From: Nocardiopsis ganjiahuensis DSM 45031
Lineage (GTDB): Bacteria > Actinomycetota > Actinomycetes > Streptosporangiales > Streptosporangiaceae
Direction: 5' to 3'
Length of the DNA: 64,000 bases
NCBI RefSeq assembly: GCF_000341085.1
Contig: NZ_ANBA01000014.1
Span: 1-64,000, forward strand
In this document: positions 8,513 through 16,581 of the stretch, in pieces
How positions within the stretch are numbered: position 1 is the first letter of the stretch
Layout: each line of letters begins with the position of its first letter
Notes under the pieces: model-generated
Databases searched by the model: none
The model's input: only the letters and a program-made list of their open reading frames with translations
Told to the model about the DNA's origin: nothing
Translations under genes and position numbers: made by a program

Positions 8513-9541
8513 ATGCACTCCACCCTGCGCCGTGTCGGCGGTATCGGACTCACCACGACCCTCGCCCTCGGCCTGGCCGCCTGCGGCCCCGACGCCGGGG
8601 ACACCTCCTCCTCGGGCGACGGCGCCGACGGCGCCTTCCCCGTCAGCATCGAGAGCGCCCTCGGCACCGCCGAGATCCCCGAGCGCCCCGAACGCGTGGT
8701 CACCCTCGGCCAGGGCTCCGCCGAGACCGCCATCGCCCTGGGCACCGTGCCCGTCGGTATCGAGAGCTACGAGTGGGGCAGCGACGACACCGGCTACCTG
8801 CCCTGGATCCACGAGGCCGTCACCGAGGCGGGGGAGGAGCTCCCCGAGCAGTTCGCCGGAGCCGACGACATCGACTTCGAGGCGATCATCGAACTCGCCC
8901 CCGACGTCATCCTCGCCCCCTGGTCCGGGGTGACCCAGGAGCAGTACGACATCCTCACCGACATCGCCCCCACCGTCGCCTACCCCGACCTGGCGTGGAG
9001 CACCGACTGGGACGAGCAGATCGAGATCATCGGCCAGGCGCTCGGCCAGCCCGAGGAGGCCGAGGAGCTCATCGGCGAGATCGAGGGGCGCTTCGAGGAC
9101 GCGGCGGCCGAGAACCCCGGGTTCGCCGACCTCACCTTCTCCTACGTCTACACCGACGGCCCCGGCACGCTCGGCGTCTTCCTGCCCGACGAGCAGCGCG
9201 TGGCCATGGTGCGCGGCCTGGGCCTGCAGGTCGACCCGGTCGTGGAGACCTTCCCCGAGACCGAGGGCACCGACTCCGCCCTGGTGGGCCTGGAGAACGC
9301 CGACCAGTTCGGCGACAGCGACCTCATCTTCACGTTCTACACCGACCCCGAGACCCGCGCCGAGATCGAGTCCCAGGACCTGTACGGCTCCATCCCCGCC
9401 ATCGAGCGCGGCTCCGTGGTCACCAGTGACGACAACTCCTTCGTCACTGCGTCCTCGCTGATCAACCCGCTCACGGTCCCCTGGGTCATCGACCGCTACG
9501 TGCCCCTCATCGAAGAGGCCGCCCAGACCCTGGACGACTGA
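8513..9541 (+). CDS. iron-siderophore ABC transporter substrate-binding lipoprotein
   Basis: This 342-residue surface lipoprotein captures a ferric siderophore and hands it to the two permeases encoded downstream. The start MHSTLRRVGG leads to a hydrophobic stretch ending in LGLAAC, a lipobox whose Cys would be lipidated. The mature part has the FecB/FepB-like layout: a first lobe with ERVVTLGQGSAETAIALG, a region FEAIIELAPDVILAPW, and a second lobe. A GTG at 8492, seven codons upstream in frame, is an alternative start; ATG 8513 has GAAGAAAG about 9 bases upstream. It is the first gene of an iron-box-controlled operon. Confidence 0.92.
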   Translation: MHSTLRRVGGIGLTTTLALGLAACGPDAGDTSSSGDGADGAFPVSIESALGTAEIPERPERVVTLGQGSAETAIALGTVPVGIESYEWGSDDTGYLPWIHEAVTEAGEELPEQFAGADDIDFEAIIELAPDVILAPWSGVTQEQYDILTDIAPTVAYPDLAWSTDWDEQIEIIGQALGQPEEAEELIGEIEGRFEDAAAENPGFADLTFSYVYTDGPGTLGVFLPDEQRVAMVRGLGLQVDPVVETFPETEGTDSALVGLENADQFGDSDLIFTFYTDPETRAEIESQDLYGSIPAIERGSVVTSDDNSFVTASSLINPLTVPWVIDRYVPLIEEAAQTLDD

Positions 9542-9561
9542 CCCACCACGGCAAGGCGATC

Positions 9562-10578
9562 GTGAAGACACACACGGTGCCGCCGAAGGCCGGGCCCGCC
9601 CGCGCCGCGCTCGTACTGGGCGTCGGCGCGGCGGCCCTGGCCGGGGCGGTCCTGCTCAGCCTCGTCGCGGGCAGCAAACCCACCTCGCCGGTCGAGGTGT
9701 GGCAGGTGCTGTTCGGCGAAGCGGACCCGTTCACCGCCACGGTGGTGGAGAGCCGCGTGCCCCGCACCCTCCTCGGTGTCGTGGCCGGGGCCGCGCTGGC
9801 CCTGGCCGGAACCCTCATGCAGGGTGTCACCCGCAACCCGCTGGCCGACCCCGGCCTGCTCGGTGTCAACGCCGGCGCGGCCGCGGCCGTGGTCACCGCC
9901 ACGGCCCTGCTCGGCCCCTCCTCGACCGCAGCCACCGTCTGGTGGGCGCTGCCCGGTGCCCTGGTCGCCGGTCTGGCCGCCTATACGGTGGGCACACGCG
10001 GCGGCGACGGCGGCCTGGTTCGCCTGGTCCTGGCCGGGGCCGTGGTCTCGGCGGTACTCATGGCCTACGTGCAGGCCGTCTCGCTGAGCATGCCCGACGT
10101 CTTCGACAGCTACCGCTACTGGGTCGTGGGCTCCCTGGCCGGGCGCGGGTACGACGTCGTCCTCTCGGTCCTGCCCGTCATCGGTCTGGGCGTGCTCATG
10201 GCGCTGCTGGTCATGGGCTCACTCAACTCCCTGGCCCTGGGCGAGGAAGCAGCCGTGGCCACCGGGGCCAACGTCTTCCTGGCGCGCTCGGGTGGGCTGG
10301 TCGCGGGCACCCTGCTGGCCGCCGGGGCCACCGCCGCTGCCGGCCCCATCGCCTTCGTCGGCCTGGCCGTCCCGCACGTGGTGCGCGGCATGGTGGGGGT
10401 GGACTTCCGTCTCCAGGTGCCCTTCGCCCTGCTGGCCGGACCCACCCTGCTGCTGGTCGCCGACGTGGTGGGCCGTACCGTGGCCCGCCCCATGGAGCTC
10501 ATGGTCGGTGTGGTCACAGCCTTCGTGGGCGCTCCCGTCCTGCTGTACGTGGTCCGGAAGATGAAGGCGAGTTCTTGA
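9562..10578 (+). CDS. FecCD-family iron-siderophore permease 1
   Basis: This 338-residue inner-membrane permease has the many hydrophobic helices of the BtuC/FecCD family. Family signatures are AGAALALAGTLMQGVTRNPLADPGLLGVNAGA near residues 73-104 and AAGPIAFVGLAVPHVVR near residue 260, the helix that contacts the ATPase. It forms the channel with the next gene product. The GTG start at 9562 follows the lipoprotein stop by 20 bp. Its TGA overlaps the next start, indicating translational coupling. Confidence 0.93.
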   Translation: MKTHTVPPKAGPARAALVLGVGAAALAGAVLLSLVAGSKPTSPVEVWQVLFGEADPFTATVVESRVPRTLLGVVAGAALALAGTLMQGVTRNPLADPGLLGVNAGAAAAVVTATALLGPSSTAATVWWALPGALVAGLAAYTVGTRGGDGGLVRLVLAGAVVSAVLMAYVQAVSLSMPDVFDSYRYWVVGSLAGRGYDVVLSVLPVIGLGVLMALLVMGSLNSLALGEEAAVATGANVFLARSGGLVAGTLLAAGATAAAGPIAFVGLAVPHVVRGMVGVDFRLQVPFALLAGPTLLLVADVVGRTVARPMELMVGVVTAFVGAPVLLYVVRKMKASS

Positions 10579-11708
10579 ACCACCAGACCCGAACCCCTCC
10601 GGCTGAACGGGGCCGGCCGTCACCCGGGCCGAGCCCCGAACAGCCCTCGGAACCCGCACCCGGGCCGGTGCCGCGGCCCTCCGGGCCCGTCCTGCGCATG
10701 GGCCGCCACATCGCCCTCCCGGTCCACCCGCGTTCGCTCGTGGTCGGCGCTCTGCTGCTGGTGCTCCTGCTGGCCGCGGCCGCCGCCACCCTGAGCCTGG
10801 GCCGCCTCGGTGTCCCCCTCACCCAGCTGCCCGCCGTCCTGTCCGGCCGGGGCGAGGCCACCCACCTGTTCGCCCTCGAACGGCTGCGCGGCCCCCGGCT
10901 CACCGTCGCCGTGGGGACCGGGGTCGCCCTGGGCCTGGCGGGCGCGCTCTTCCAGTCCGTGACCCGCAACCCGTTGGGCAGCCCCGACGTGATCGGGCTC
11001 AACGCGGGCGCCGGAGCCGGTGCGGCCCTGGCCGCGCTCATGCTGCCGGGTGTCGTCCCCGTGCCGCTGGGCGCCCTGGCCGGGGCCGTCCTGGCCATCG
11101 CGGTCGTGGCCGCGGCGACCGGAACCGGGCTGCGCAACCCCGGGCGGCTGATCGTCGCGGGGATCGGCGTGGCCGCCATGGCCCAGGCCTTCACCCAGTT
11201 CGTGGTCTCCGTGATGGCCAGGGACCAGGCCGGCATCCTCTCCTCCTACCTCAACGGCAGCCTGGGCGCCCGTTCCTGGGACCACGCCGCCACGATCTGG
11301 CTCACCCTGCTGCTGTCGGTGCCGTTCGTCCTCGCCCTGGCCGGGCCGATCACCGTCAACGAGATGGGCGACGAGCTCGCCGACTCCCTCGGCGCCCGTG
11401 CCTCGGCCAGCCGCACCGCGGCGGTGGCGCTCTCGGTGGTCCTGTCCGCCGCCGCGGTGAGCGTGGCCGGGCCGATCGCCTTCGTCTCCCTCACCGCCCC
11501 GCAGATCGCCCGCAGGCTGAGCGCGGCGACCGGCCCCAACCTGGTGCTGTCCGGCCTGACGGGGGCGCTTCTGCTGGTCGTGGCCGACCTGGCCGTCCAG
11601 CACTCGCCGATCGGCGATGGCCTTCCGGTCGGGGTCTTCACCCTGGCCATCGGCGGCGTCTACCTGGGTTACCTGCTCATCCGTGAATGGCGAAAGGGAA
11701 AACTGTGA
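10575..11708 (+). CDS. FecCD-family iron-siderophore permease 2
   Basis: This is the second half of the permease heterodimer, with the same family signatures (GLAGALFQSVTRNPLGSPDVIGLNAGAGAG and SVAGPIAFVSLTAPQIARR). The TTG at 10575 overlaps the preceding TGA (TTGA) and gives 377 residues with a Pro-rich N-terminal extension of about 40. An ATG at 10698 would give 336 residues, closer to the usual length. The overlap with the upstream gene favours coupling at 10575, but either is possible. Confidence 0.92.
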   Translation: MNHQTRTPPAERGRPSPGPSPEQPSEPAPGPVPRPSGPVLRMGRHIALPVHPRSLVVGALLLVLLLAAAAATLSLGRLGVPLTQLPAVLSGRGEATHLFALERLRGPRLTVAVGTGVALGLAGALFQSVTRNPLGSPDVIGLNAGAGAGAALAALMLPGVVPVPLGALAGAVLAIAVVAAATGTGLRNPGRLIVAGIGVAAMAQAFTQFVVSVMARDQAGILSSYLNGSLGARSWDHAATIWLTLLLSVPFVLALAGPITVNEMGDELADSLGARASASRTAAVALSVVLSAAAVSVAGPIAFVSLTAPQIARRLSAATGPNLVLSGLTGALLLVVADLAVQHSPIGDGLPVGVFTLAIGGVYLGYLLIREWRKGKL

Positions 11709-12538
11709 GCAGTCAGAGCACACCGGCCGCTCCCGTGCTGACCGCGGAGGGCCTCACCCTCGGCTACGGTGCCGACCCGGTCGTGCGCGACCTGGACCTG
11801 ACCGTCGCCCAGGGCGAGTTCACCGTCATCGTGGGGCCCAACGGCTGCGGAAAGTCCACCCTGCTCAAGGCGCTGGGCCGGGTGAACAAGCCCGAGTCCG
11901 GGCGCGTGCTCCTGCACGGCCGCGACGTGCGCTCCCAGCGCCCCAAGGCGGTCGCCCGCCAGCTCGCGCTGCTCCCGCAGAGCCCCCTCGCCCCCGAGGG
12001 CATCACCGTCCGCGCCCTGGCGGCGCGCGGCCGCTTCCCCCACCACACCATGCTGCGGCAGTGGAGTCCGGAGGACGAGACGGCCATCGCCGCGGCACTG
12101 GAACTCACCGGGCTCACCGCCCTGGCCGACGTCCAGGTCGGTTCGCTCTCCGGGGGCCAACGCCAGCGCGCCTGGGTGGCGATGGTCCTGGCCCAGGACA
12201 GTGCGACCCTGCTGCTGGACGAGCCCACCACCTACCTGGACATCGCCCACCAGTACGACCTGCTGGAGCTCTTCGCCGACCTGCACCGGCGCGGCCGCAC
12301 CGTCGTCGCGGTCCTGCACGACCTCGCCCAGGCGGCCCGGTTCGCCACCCGCCTGGTGATGATGGACGGGGGAGCGGTGGTCGCCGACGGCACGCCCGAG
12401 GAGGTCGTGACGGCCGAGCGCGTGGGGTCGGTGTTCGGACTGGCCTGCGACGTGGTTCCCGATCCCCGGACCGGGACCCCGCTGGTCGTCCCGCACGAGC
12501 GCGCGGTCCCCGCGACGATCGCGGAGGCGAAGCGCTGA
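11705..12538 (+). CDS. iron-siderophore ABC transporter ATP-binding protein
   Basis: This 277-residue ATPase powers the siderophore importer. It shows Walker A GPNGCGKSTL, the ABC signature LSGGQRQRAW, Walker B TLLLDEPTTYLD and the switch His in VLHDLAQAAR, all in FecE/FhuC order. GTG at 11705 overlaps the permease stop (GTGA) and has AAAGGGA just upstream. An ATG at 11687 is in frame but would overlap by 22 bp. It completes the lipoprotein-permease-permease-ATPase operon. Confidence 0.93.
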   Translation: MSSQSTPAAPVLTAEGLTLGYGADPVVRDLDLTVAQGEFTVIVGPNGCGKSTLLKALGRVNKPESGRVLLHGRDVRSQRPKAVARQLALLPQSPLAPEGITVRALAARGRFPHHTMLRQWSPEDETAIAAALELTGLTALADVQVGSLSGGQRQRAWVAMVLAQDSATLLLDEPTTYLDIAHQYDLLELFADLHRRGRTVVAVLHDLAQAARFATRLVMMDGGAVVADGTPEEVVTAERVGSVFGLACDVVPDPRTGTPLVVPHERAVPATIAEAKR

Positions 12539-12546
12539 ACGGGTCC

Positions 12547-12568
12547 GGGGCGGTCGGCCGGTCGCCCC
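12547..12568. terminator. hairpin between convergent genes
   Basis: GGGGCG (12547-12552) pairs with CGCCCC (12563-12568), with GC-rich bases in the loop able to extend it. It lies just after the siderophore ATPase stop and before the end of the convergent MarR gene. Confidence 0.4.
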
Positions 12569-12635
12569 GTGAGGGCGAGGGCCGGCGTGCGCCGCGGGGG
12601 TGCTCCTCGGCGGCTGGGCGCGTGCGCCTGCGCCA

Positions 12636-13232
12636 CTAGCCCTCCGTGTACGGGTTCCAGGCTCCGGATCCCTTGCCCCGCAGGGCTCGGAGCTCCGTAC
12701 CGGTCCCCCTGCCCCGTTCGGCCTTGTACTCCTCCCAGCGCTCCAGGAGGACGTCGTGGTAGCCGTCCAGCCAGGTCATGTAGTCGTACATGTTGCGCAG
12801 CCGGTTGCGGGAGGACTCACCGAGGTCGGGGAGGCGTTCCAGGGCGGAGGCGGCGAGGTCGCGCTGCTGGCGCAGGTAGGAGCGCTCGTTGCGCAGGAAC
12901 CCGCCCCACACGTCCTCGTCCATGCTGATCAGCCGCGAGCGGCTCTCGGGATCCTCGACCAGGGTCACGAACCCCAGCTCGCGCAGGCGGCGCACCGACT
13001 GTGAGACCGAGCCCCGGCTGACCCGGGCGCCCTCGGCGACCTCCTCGGCGCTGACCGCGTCCCGGTCGGCCACGAGCAGGAAGCCCACGATGCGCCCCTC
13101 GGTCTTGGGGCGGCCCTGGGACTGCCAGTACGCGGCGAAACGCCCGACGAAGTCGTCACGGAACTCCTCCGTGTCGTCCCTGTCCACCACACCCGCGTCC
13201 AACGCCCGTTCCCCCTGTGCCCCCTGCGCCAT
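12636..13232 (-). CDS. GbsR/MarR-type transcriptional regulator
   Basis: This winged-helix regulator of about 198 residues carries GRIVGFLLVADRDAVSAEEVAEGARVSRGSVSQSVRRLRELGF, the layout of the GbsR branch of the MarR superfamily, followed by a wing (VEDPESRSRLISMD) and a helical dimerisation tail. GbsR-type proteins repress osmolyte or efflux genes; here no obvious target is adjacent. GTG 13241 and ATG 13232 are both possible starts. It is convergent with the siderophore operon and lies in the same direction as the TetR gene upstream. Confidence 0.8.
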   Translation of the reverse strand: MAQGAQGERALDAGVVDRDDTEEFRDDFVGRFAAYWQSQGRPKTEGRIVGFLLVADRDAVSAEEVAEGARVSRGSVSQSVRRLRELGFVTLVEDPESRSRLISMDEDVWGGFLRNERSYLRQQRDLAASALERLPDLGESSRNRLRNMYDYMTWLDGYHDVLLERWEEYKAERGRGTGTELRALRGKGSGAWNPYTEG

Positions 13233-13269
13233 GCAGGCCACGATATCGCCCGTGGCGACGGGACGGCCG

Positions 13270-13866
13270 TCAGTTGTCGCGCAGCGACTCCAGCAGGCGG
13301 GACAGTGCCGACCACACGTCCTCCAGGTCCTGTTCGCCTCCCGAGTCGGCCAGCCACAGCGCGGCCTCGTTCATGGCGCCCGAGAGCAGGTTGGCCAGGG
13401 GAGCGACCGGTTGCGGGGCGAGGATCCCCGCGTCGACCAGTGAAGCGAGCGCTTCGCGCAGGTGGTGGGCGGAGGAGGCCTCGTCGAGTGCGCGCCACTC
13501 GCGCCAGCCGAGCACGGCCGGGCCGTCCACCAGCATGATCCGGCGCACGTCCGGGGCGGTACTGGCGGTGAGGAAGGCGCGGCACCCGGAGGTCAGCTGC
13601 TCCCAGGGGTCCGTGTGGGCGTCGGCGGCCCCGGCCACCGACGCGCCCACCTCCTGCTGGACCTCTTCCAGGACGGCTCGGAACAGGGCGGCCTTGCCGT
13701 CGAAGTGGTGGTAGAGCGCGCCCTTGGTGACCTCCGCCGCGGCGACGATCCCGGCCAGGCCCACCTGGCCGTATCCGTGCTCGGCGAAGAGGCGGCGCCC
13801 CTGCCGGATCAGGGTCCGCCTGGTGCGGGCCCTCTGTTCGGCCCGGGTTCCGGTGTCCTTGGGCAA
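13270..13866 (-). CDS. TetR-family regulator of the VOC gene
   Basis: This TetR repressor of about 198 residues has its HTH in RQGRRLFAEHGYGQVGLAGIVAAAEVTKGALYHHF and a ligand-binding helical domain after it. The TTG at 13866 is chosen because AGAGGAGG lies directly upstream, although spacing is short. An ATG at 13884 would place the start inside an operator and lacks a ribosome site. Two palindromes (13881-13897 and 13913-13929) lie between it and the divergent VOC gene, so it probably represses both itself and that gene. Confidence 0.88.
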   Translation of the reverse strand: MPKDTGTRAEQRARTRRTLIRQGRRLFAEHGYGQVGLAGIVAAAEVTKGALYHHFDGKAALFRAVLEEVQQEVGASVAGAADAHTDPWEQLTSGCRAFLTASTAPDVRRIMLVDGPAVLGWREWRALDEASSAHHLREALASLVDAGILAPQPVAPLANLLSGAMNEAALWLADSGGEQDLEDVWSALSRLLESLRDN

Positions 13867-13880
13867 CGGTCCTCCTCTTG

Positions 13881-13897
13881 ACATACCGAAAGTATGT
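13881..13897. promoter_or_regulatory. TetR operator 1
   Basis: ACATAC-CGAAA-GTATGT is an inverted repeat with perfect 6-bp arms. Its centre is 32 bp, about three helical turns, from operator 2, so two dimers could bind the same DNA face. Confidence 0.65.
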
Positions 13898-13912
13898 GAA
13901 TAGCGTAACTCG

Positions 13913-13929
13913 ACATACCGTTGGTATGT
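13913..13929. promoter_or_regulatory. TetR operator 2
   Basis: ACATACC-GTT-GGTATGT has perfect 7-bp arms. It shares the ACATACCG core with operator 1 and ends 12 bp before the VOC start codon. Confidence 0.7.
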
Positions 13930-13941
13930 GAAAGGTGTGTC

Positions 13942-14358
13942 GTGAACATCAGCAGCTTCTATCCGGTCCTGTGCACTCCCCGCCTCCAGGAGAGCCGCGC
14001 CTTCTACACGGAATGGTTCGGCTTCGAGGACGCCTTCGTCAGCGACTGGTACGTCAGCCTGCGCCGCCCAGGGCCGCCCGACCTCGAACTCGGCCTGCTG
14101 GAGGCGGGCCATCCGACCCTGCCCGAGGGGTACCGGGCCCGTTCGGCCCAGGGAACGCTGCTCAACTTCGAGGTGGCCGACGCGGACGCCGCGTGGGAGC
14201 GCCTCGTCGTCGAGGGCGGGCTCGAACCCGTCCTCTCCCTGCGCAGTGAGGGCTTCGGGCAGCGGCACTTCATCGTGGCCGACCCCACCGGGGTCCTGGT
14301 CGACGTCATCACTCCGATCGCCCCCTCGGAGGAGTTCGCCGCCCAGTTCCTCGACTGA
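13942..14358 (+). CDS. VOC-family (glyoxalase/bleomycin resistance-like) protein
   Basis: This 138-residue vicinal-oxygen-chelate protein has two beta-alpha-beta-beta-beta halves: SSFYPVLCTPRLQESRAFYTEWFGF at the start and LLNFEVADADAAWERLVVEG then GQRHFIVADPTGVLVDVI at the end. Members are metal enzymes or drug-binding proteins that sequester toxic compounds. GTG 13942 is chosen because GAAAGG lies upstream. Control by the divergent TetR suggests it responds to a small molecule. Confidence 0.85.
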   Translation: MNISSFYPVLCTPRLQESRAFYTEWFGFEDAFVSDWYVSLRRPGPPDLELGLLEAGHPTLPEGYRARSAQGTLLNFEVADADAAWERLVVEGGLEPVLSLRSEGFGQRHFIVADPTGVLVDVITPIAPSEEFAAQFLD

Positions 14359-14450
14359 ACGGGACCGGCCGAGCGGACACGGGTGAACGGGCCCGGCCGA
14401 ACCGCCTCGGTCCGCCCCGTTTCCCCAGGATCTCCCACACGCGTGCACGA

Positions 14451-14468
14451 GGTACCAGCCGGTCGGTA
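14451..14468. promoter_or_regulatory. CATACCGACCGGTCGGTATG-type operator, site A
   Basis: The bases GGTACCAGCCGGTCGGTA are a degenerate palindrome whose right half matches sites B (19161-19180) and C (21677-21696). It lies about 63 bp before the second TetR gene, as expected for an autoregulated repressor. Confidence 0.55.
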
Positions 14469-14530
14469 TGCTGGCTCGGTCGGGATTCGACCCGCCACCG
14501 GGGGACGGGGGCAACGAGGTGAGGCAGGAC

Positions 14531-15145
14531 ATGGCACGAGCACAGCGGACGGCCGAGACCGAAGCCGGGCGCGGATCCGTGCCCGAACGCCTGCTGGGGG
14601 CCGCCACGCGGCTCTTCGCCGAGCGCGGGTTCGAGAGCACGTCGGTGCAGGAGGTCGTGGCCGCCGCGGGTGTCACCAAGGGCGCCATGTACCACTACTT
14701 CGGCTCCAAGGACGACCTGCTCCACGAGGTCTACGCCCGCGTCCTGCGGATGCAGACCGACCACCTCGTCGAGATCTCCTCCCGTGAGGCCCCCGTCGCC
14801 GAACGCGTCCACGCCGCCGCCTCGGACGTGATCGTCACCAGCATCGCCAACATGGACGACACCAAGATCTTCTTCCGGTCCATGCACCAGCTCGCCCCGG
14901 AGAAGCAGCGCAGCGTGCGCGCCGAACGCCGCAGGTACCACGAGCTCTTCCGCGGCATGGTCGAGCAGGGCCAGAACGAGGGCGTCTTCCGCAAGGACGT
15001 GCCCGCCGACCTCGTCGTGGACTACTTCTTCGGCTCCGTGCACCACCTGGGCACCTGGTACCGGCGCGACGGCGAACTCACCGGCACCGACGTCGGCCGC
15101 CACTTCGCCGACCTGCTCCTCGCCGGCCTGCGCCCTCAGGACTGA
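14531..15145 (+). CDS. TetR-family regulator (probable lipid-metabolism regulator)
   Basis: This 204-residue repressor has a typical TetR HTH, ERLLGAATRLFAERGFESTSVQEVVAAAGVTKGAMYHYFGSKDDLLHEVY, with a helical ligand domain behind it (FADLLLAGL end). ATG 14531 follows GAGGTGAGGCAGG. The operator at its promoter recurs before the SDR/acyl-CoA dehydrogenase operon and before a quinone oxidoreductase, so it may control fatty-acid-type catabolism and sense an acyl-CoA, by analogy with FadR/KstR-like TetR proteins. A strong terminator follows. Confidence 0.9.
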   Translation: MARAQRTAETEAGRGSVPERLLGAATRLFAERGFESTSVQEVVAAAGVTKGAMYHYFGSKDDLLHEVYARVLRMQTDHLVEISSREAPVAERVHAAASDVIVTSIANMDDTKIFFRSMHQLAPEKQRSVRAERRRYHELFRGMVEQGQNEGVFRKDVPADLVVDYFFGSVHHLGTWYRRDGELTGTDVGRHFADLLLAGLRPQD

Positions 15146-15163
15146 CCCGCTAGGGCCCGGGAA

Positions 15164-15214
15164 CACGAACGAAGGGCCGGGGGCGCCCATCGTCCCCGGC
15201 CCTTCTGGTTCGTG
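15164..15214. terminator. bidirectional terminator
   Basis: AAGGGCCGGGG (15172-15182) pairs with CCCCGGCCCTT (15194-15204). Flanking CACGAAC and GTTCGTG can extend the stem. It lies after the TetR stop, between convergent genes. Confidence 0.65.
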
Positions 15215-15268
15215 CCGCTCACCCGGACCCGCCGCGCGACCGTGTTCCGCGTGCGTTCCGTCCCGCTG

Positions 15269-15372
15269 CGCGACAGCGCCTTCCGGGCCCGCTACGCGGC
15301 TGTGCTTCCTGAGTCCTCTACGCGACAGCGCTTTCTGGGTCCGCTACGCGGCTGTGCTTCCTGAGTCCTCTA
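15269..15372. repeat. 52-bp tandem direct repeat, two copies
   Basis: Copies begin at 15269 and 15321 with the same CGCGACAGCG start and share CTACGCGGCTGTGCTTCC and TGAGTCCTCTACG. Only a few bases differ. The last bases of copy 2 include the stop codon of the acyl-CoA dehydrogenase gene. The period is not a multiple of three and the repeat is outside the coding part. Confidence 0.8.
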
Positions 15373-16581
15373 CGAGTACTTGCGCAGCTCGGCGCGGGCC
15401 AGCGAGCGCAGGTGCACCTCGTCCGGGCCGTCGGCCAGGCGCAGCGATCGCACCCCCGCCTGCCACCCCGCCAGCGGGGTGTCCTGGCTGACCCCGGCGG
15501 CGCCGTGCGCCTGGACGCACTTGTCCAGGATCCACTCCACCGTGCGCGGGGTGGCGATCTTGATCGCCTGGATCTCGCTGTGCGCGCCCTTGTTGCCCAC
15601 GGTGTCCATCAGGTAGGCGGTCTTGAGCACCAGCAGGCGCAGCTGCTCGATCGCCACCCGGGCCTCGGCGATCCACTCGCGGACCACGCCCTGCTCGGCC
15701 AGGGGGCGCCCGAAGGCCACCCGGTCCAGCACCCGCTTGCAGGTCAGCTCCAGGGCTCGCTCGGCGACGCCGATGGAGCGCATGCAGTGGTGGATACGGC
15801 CAGGGCCCAGCCGGGCCTGGGCGATCGCGAAGCCCTCGCCCTCGCCGCCGATCAGGTTCTCGGCGGGCACGCGCACGTCGTCGAAGAACACCTCGGCGTG
15901 ACCGCCGTGGTCGCTGTCGTCGTAGCCGAAGACGCTCATGCCGCGCCCGATCCGCAGCCCCGGGGTGTTCTTGGGGACCAGCACCATGCTCTGCTGCTTG
16001 TGCCGCTCGGCGTCGGGATCGGTCTTGCCCATCACGATGAGGATCTCGCAGGCCGGGTTGAGCGCCCCGCTGATGTACCACTTGCGTCCGTTGACGACGT
16101 ACTCGTCACCGTCGCGCACGATGCGGGTGGTGATGTTGGTGGCGTCGGAGGAGGCGACCTCGGGCTCGGTCATGGCGAAGGCGGACCGGATGCGCCCGTC
16201 CAGCAGGGGCTCCAGCCACTGCTTCTTCTGCTCGGGGGTGCCGAACATGGTCAGCACCTCCATGTTCCCGGTGTCCGGGGCGGCGCAGTTGAGGGCCACC
16301 GGAGCCAGGTGGGAGCTGCGTCCGGTGATCTCGGCCAGCGGCGCGTACTTGAGGTTGGGGAGCCCGCCGTGTTCGGGGTGCCCGGCCAGGAACAGGTTCC
16401 AGAGCCCCCGCTTGCGGGCCTCCGCCTTGAGCTCCTCGACCACCGGGGGGATCGCCCAGGGGTCCTCGCGCTCCTCCAGCTGTGCGGCGAACACGGGCTC
16501 CGCGGGGTAGACGTGTTCGTCCATGAAGGCCAGGAGCCGCTCGCGCAACTCCTCGGTCTCGGCATCGTAAGCGAAATCCAT
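15370..16581 (-). CDS. acyl-CoA dehydrogenase family protein
   Basis: This 403-residue flavoenzyme probably oxidises an acyl-CoA at the alpha-beta bond and passes electrons to ETF. Family features are AMTEPEVASSDATNITTRI (FAD/substrate loop), VNGRKWYISGA, and the C-terminal RVAFGRPLAEQGVVREWIAEAR and QAHGAAGVSQDTPLA. The ACAD10/11-like branch is suggested by the ATG overlapping the stop of an APH-fold kinase gene (TAATG), since mammalian ACAD10/11 fuse these two domains. It is the last gene of a four-gene operon led by two SDR genes. Confidence 0.92.
   Translation of the reverse strand: MDFAYDAETEELRERLLAFMDEHVYPAEPVFAAQLEEREDPWAIPPVVEELKAEARKRGLWNLFLAGHPEHGGLPNLKYAPLAEITGRSSHLAPVALNCAAPDTGNMEVLTMFGTPEQKKQWLEPLLDGRIRSAFAMTEPEVASSDATNITTRIVRDGDEYVVNGRKWYISGALNPACEILIVMGKTDPDAERHKQQSMVLVPKNTPGLRIGRGMSVFGYDDSDHGGHAEVFFDDVRVPAENLIGGEGEGFAIAQARLGPGRIHHCMRSIGVAERALELTCKRVLDRVAFGRPLAEQGVVREWIAEARVAIEQLRLLVLKTAYLMDTVGNKGAHSEIQAIKIATPRTVEWILDKCVQAHGAAGVSQDTPLAGWQAGVRSLRLADGPDEVHLRSLARAELRKYS

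Noticed and set aside
7223..9571. 782-codon frame antisense to the monooxygenase and lipoprotein genes
   Set aside because: It spans two real genes on the other strand, crosses their terminator, and its protein has no recognisable domain.
13270..14688. 472-codon minus-strand fusion of TetR with an upstream segment
   Set aside because: The upstream part is antisense to the VOC gene and crosses two operators; the true TetR start lies near 13866.
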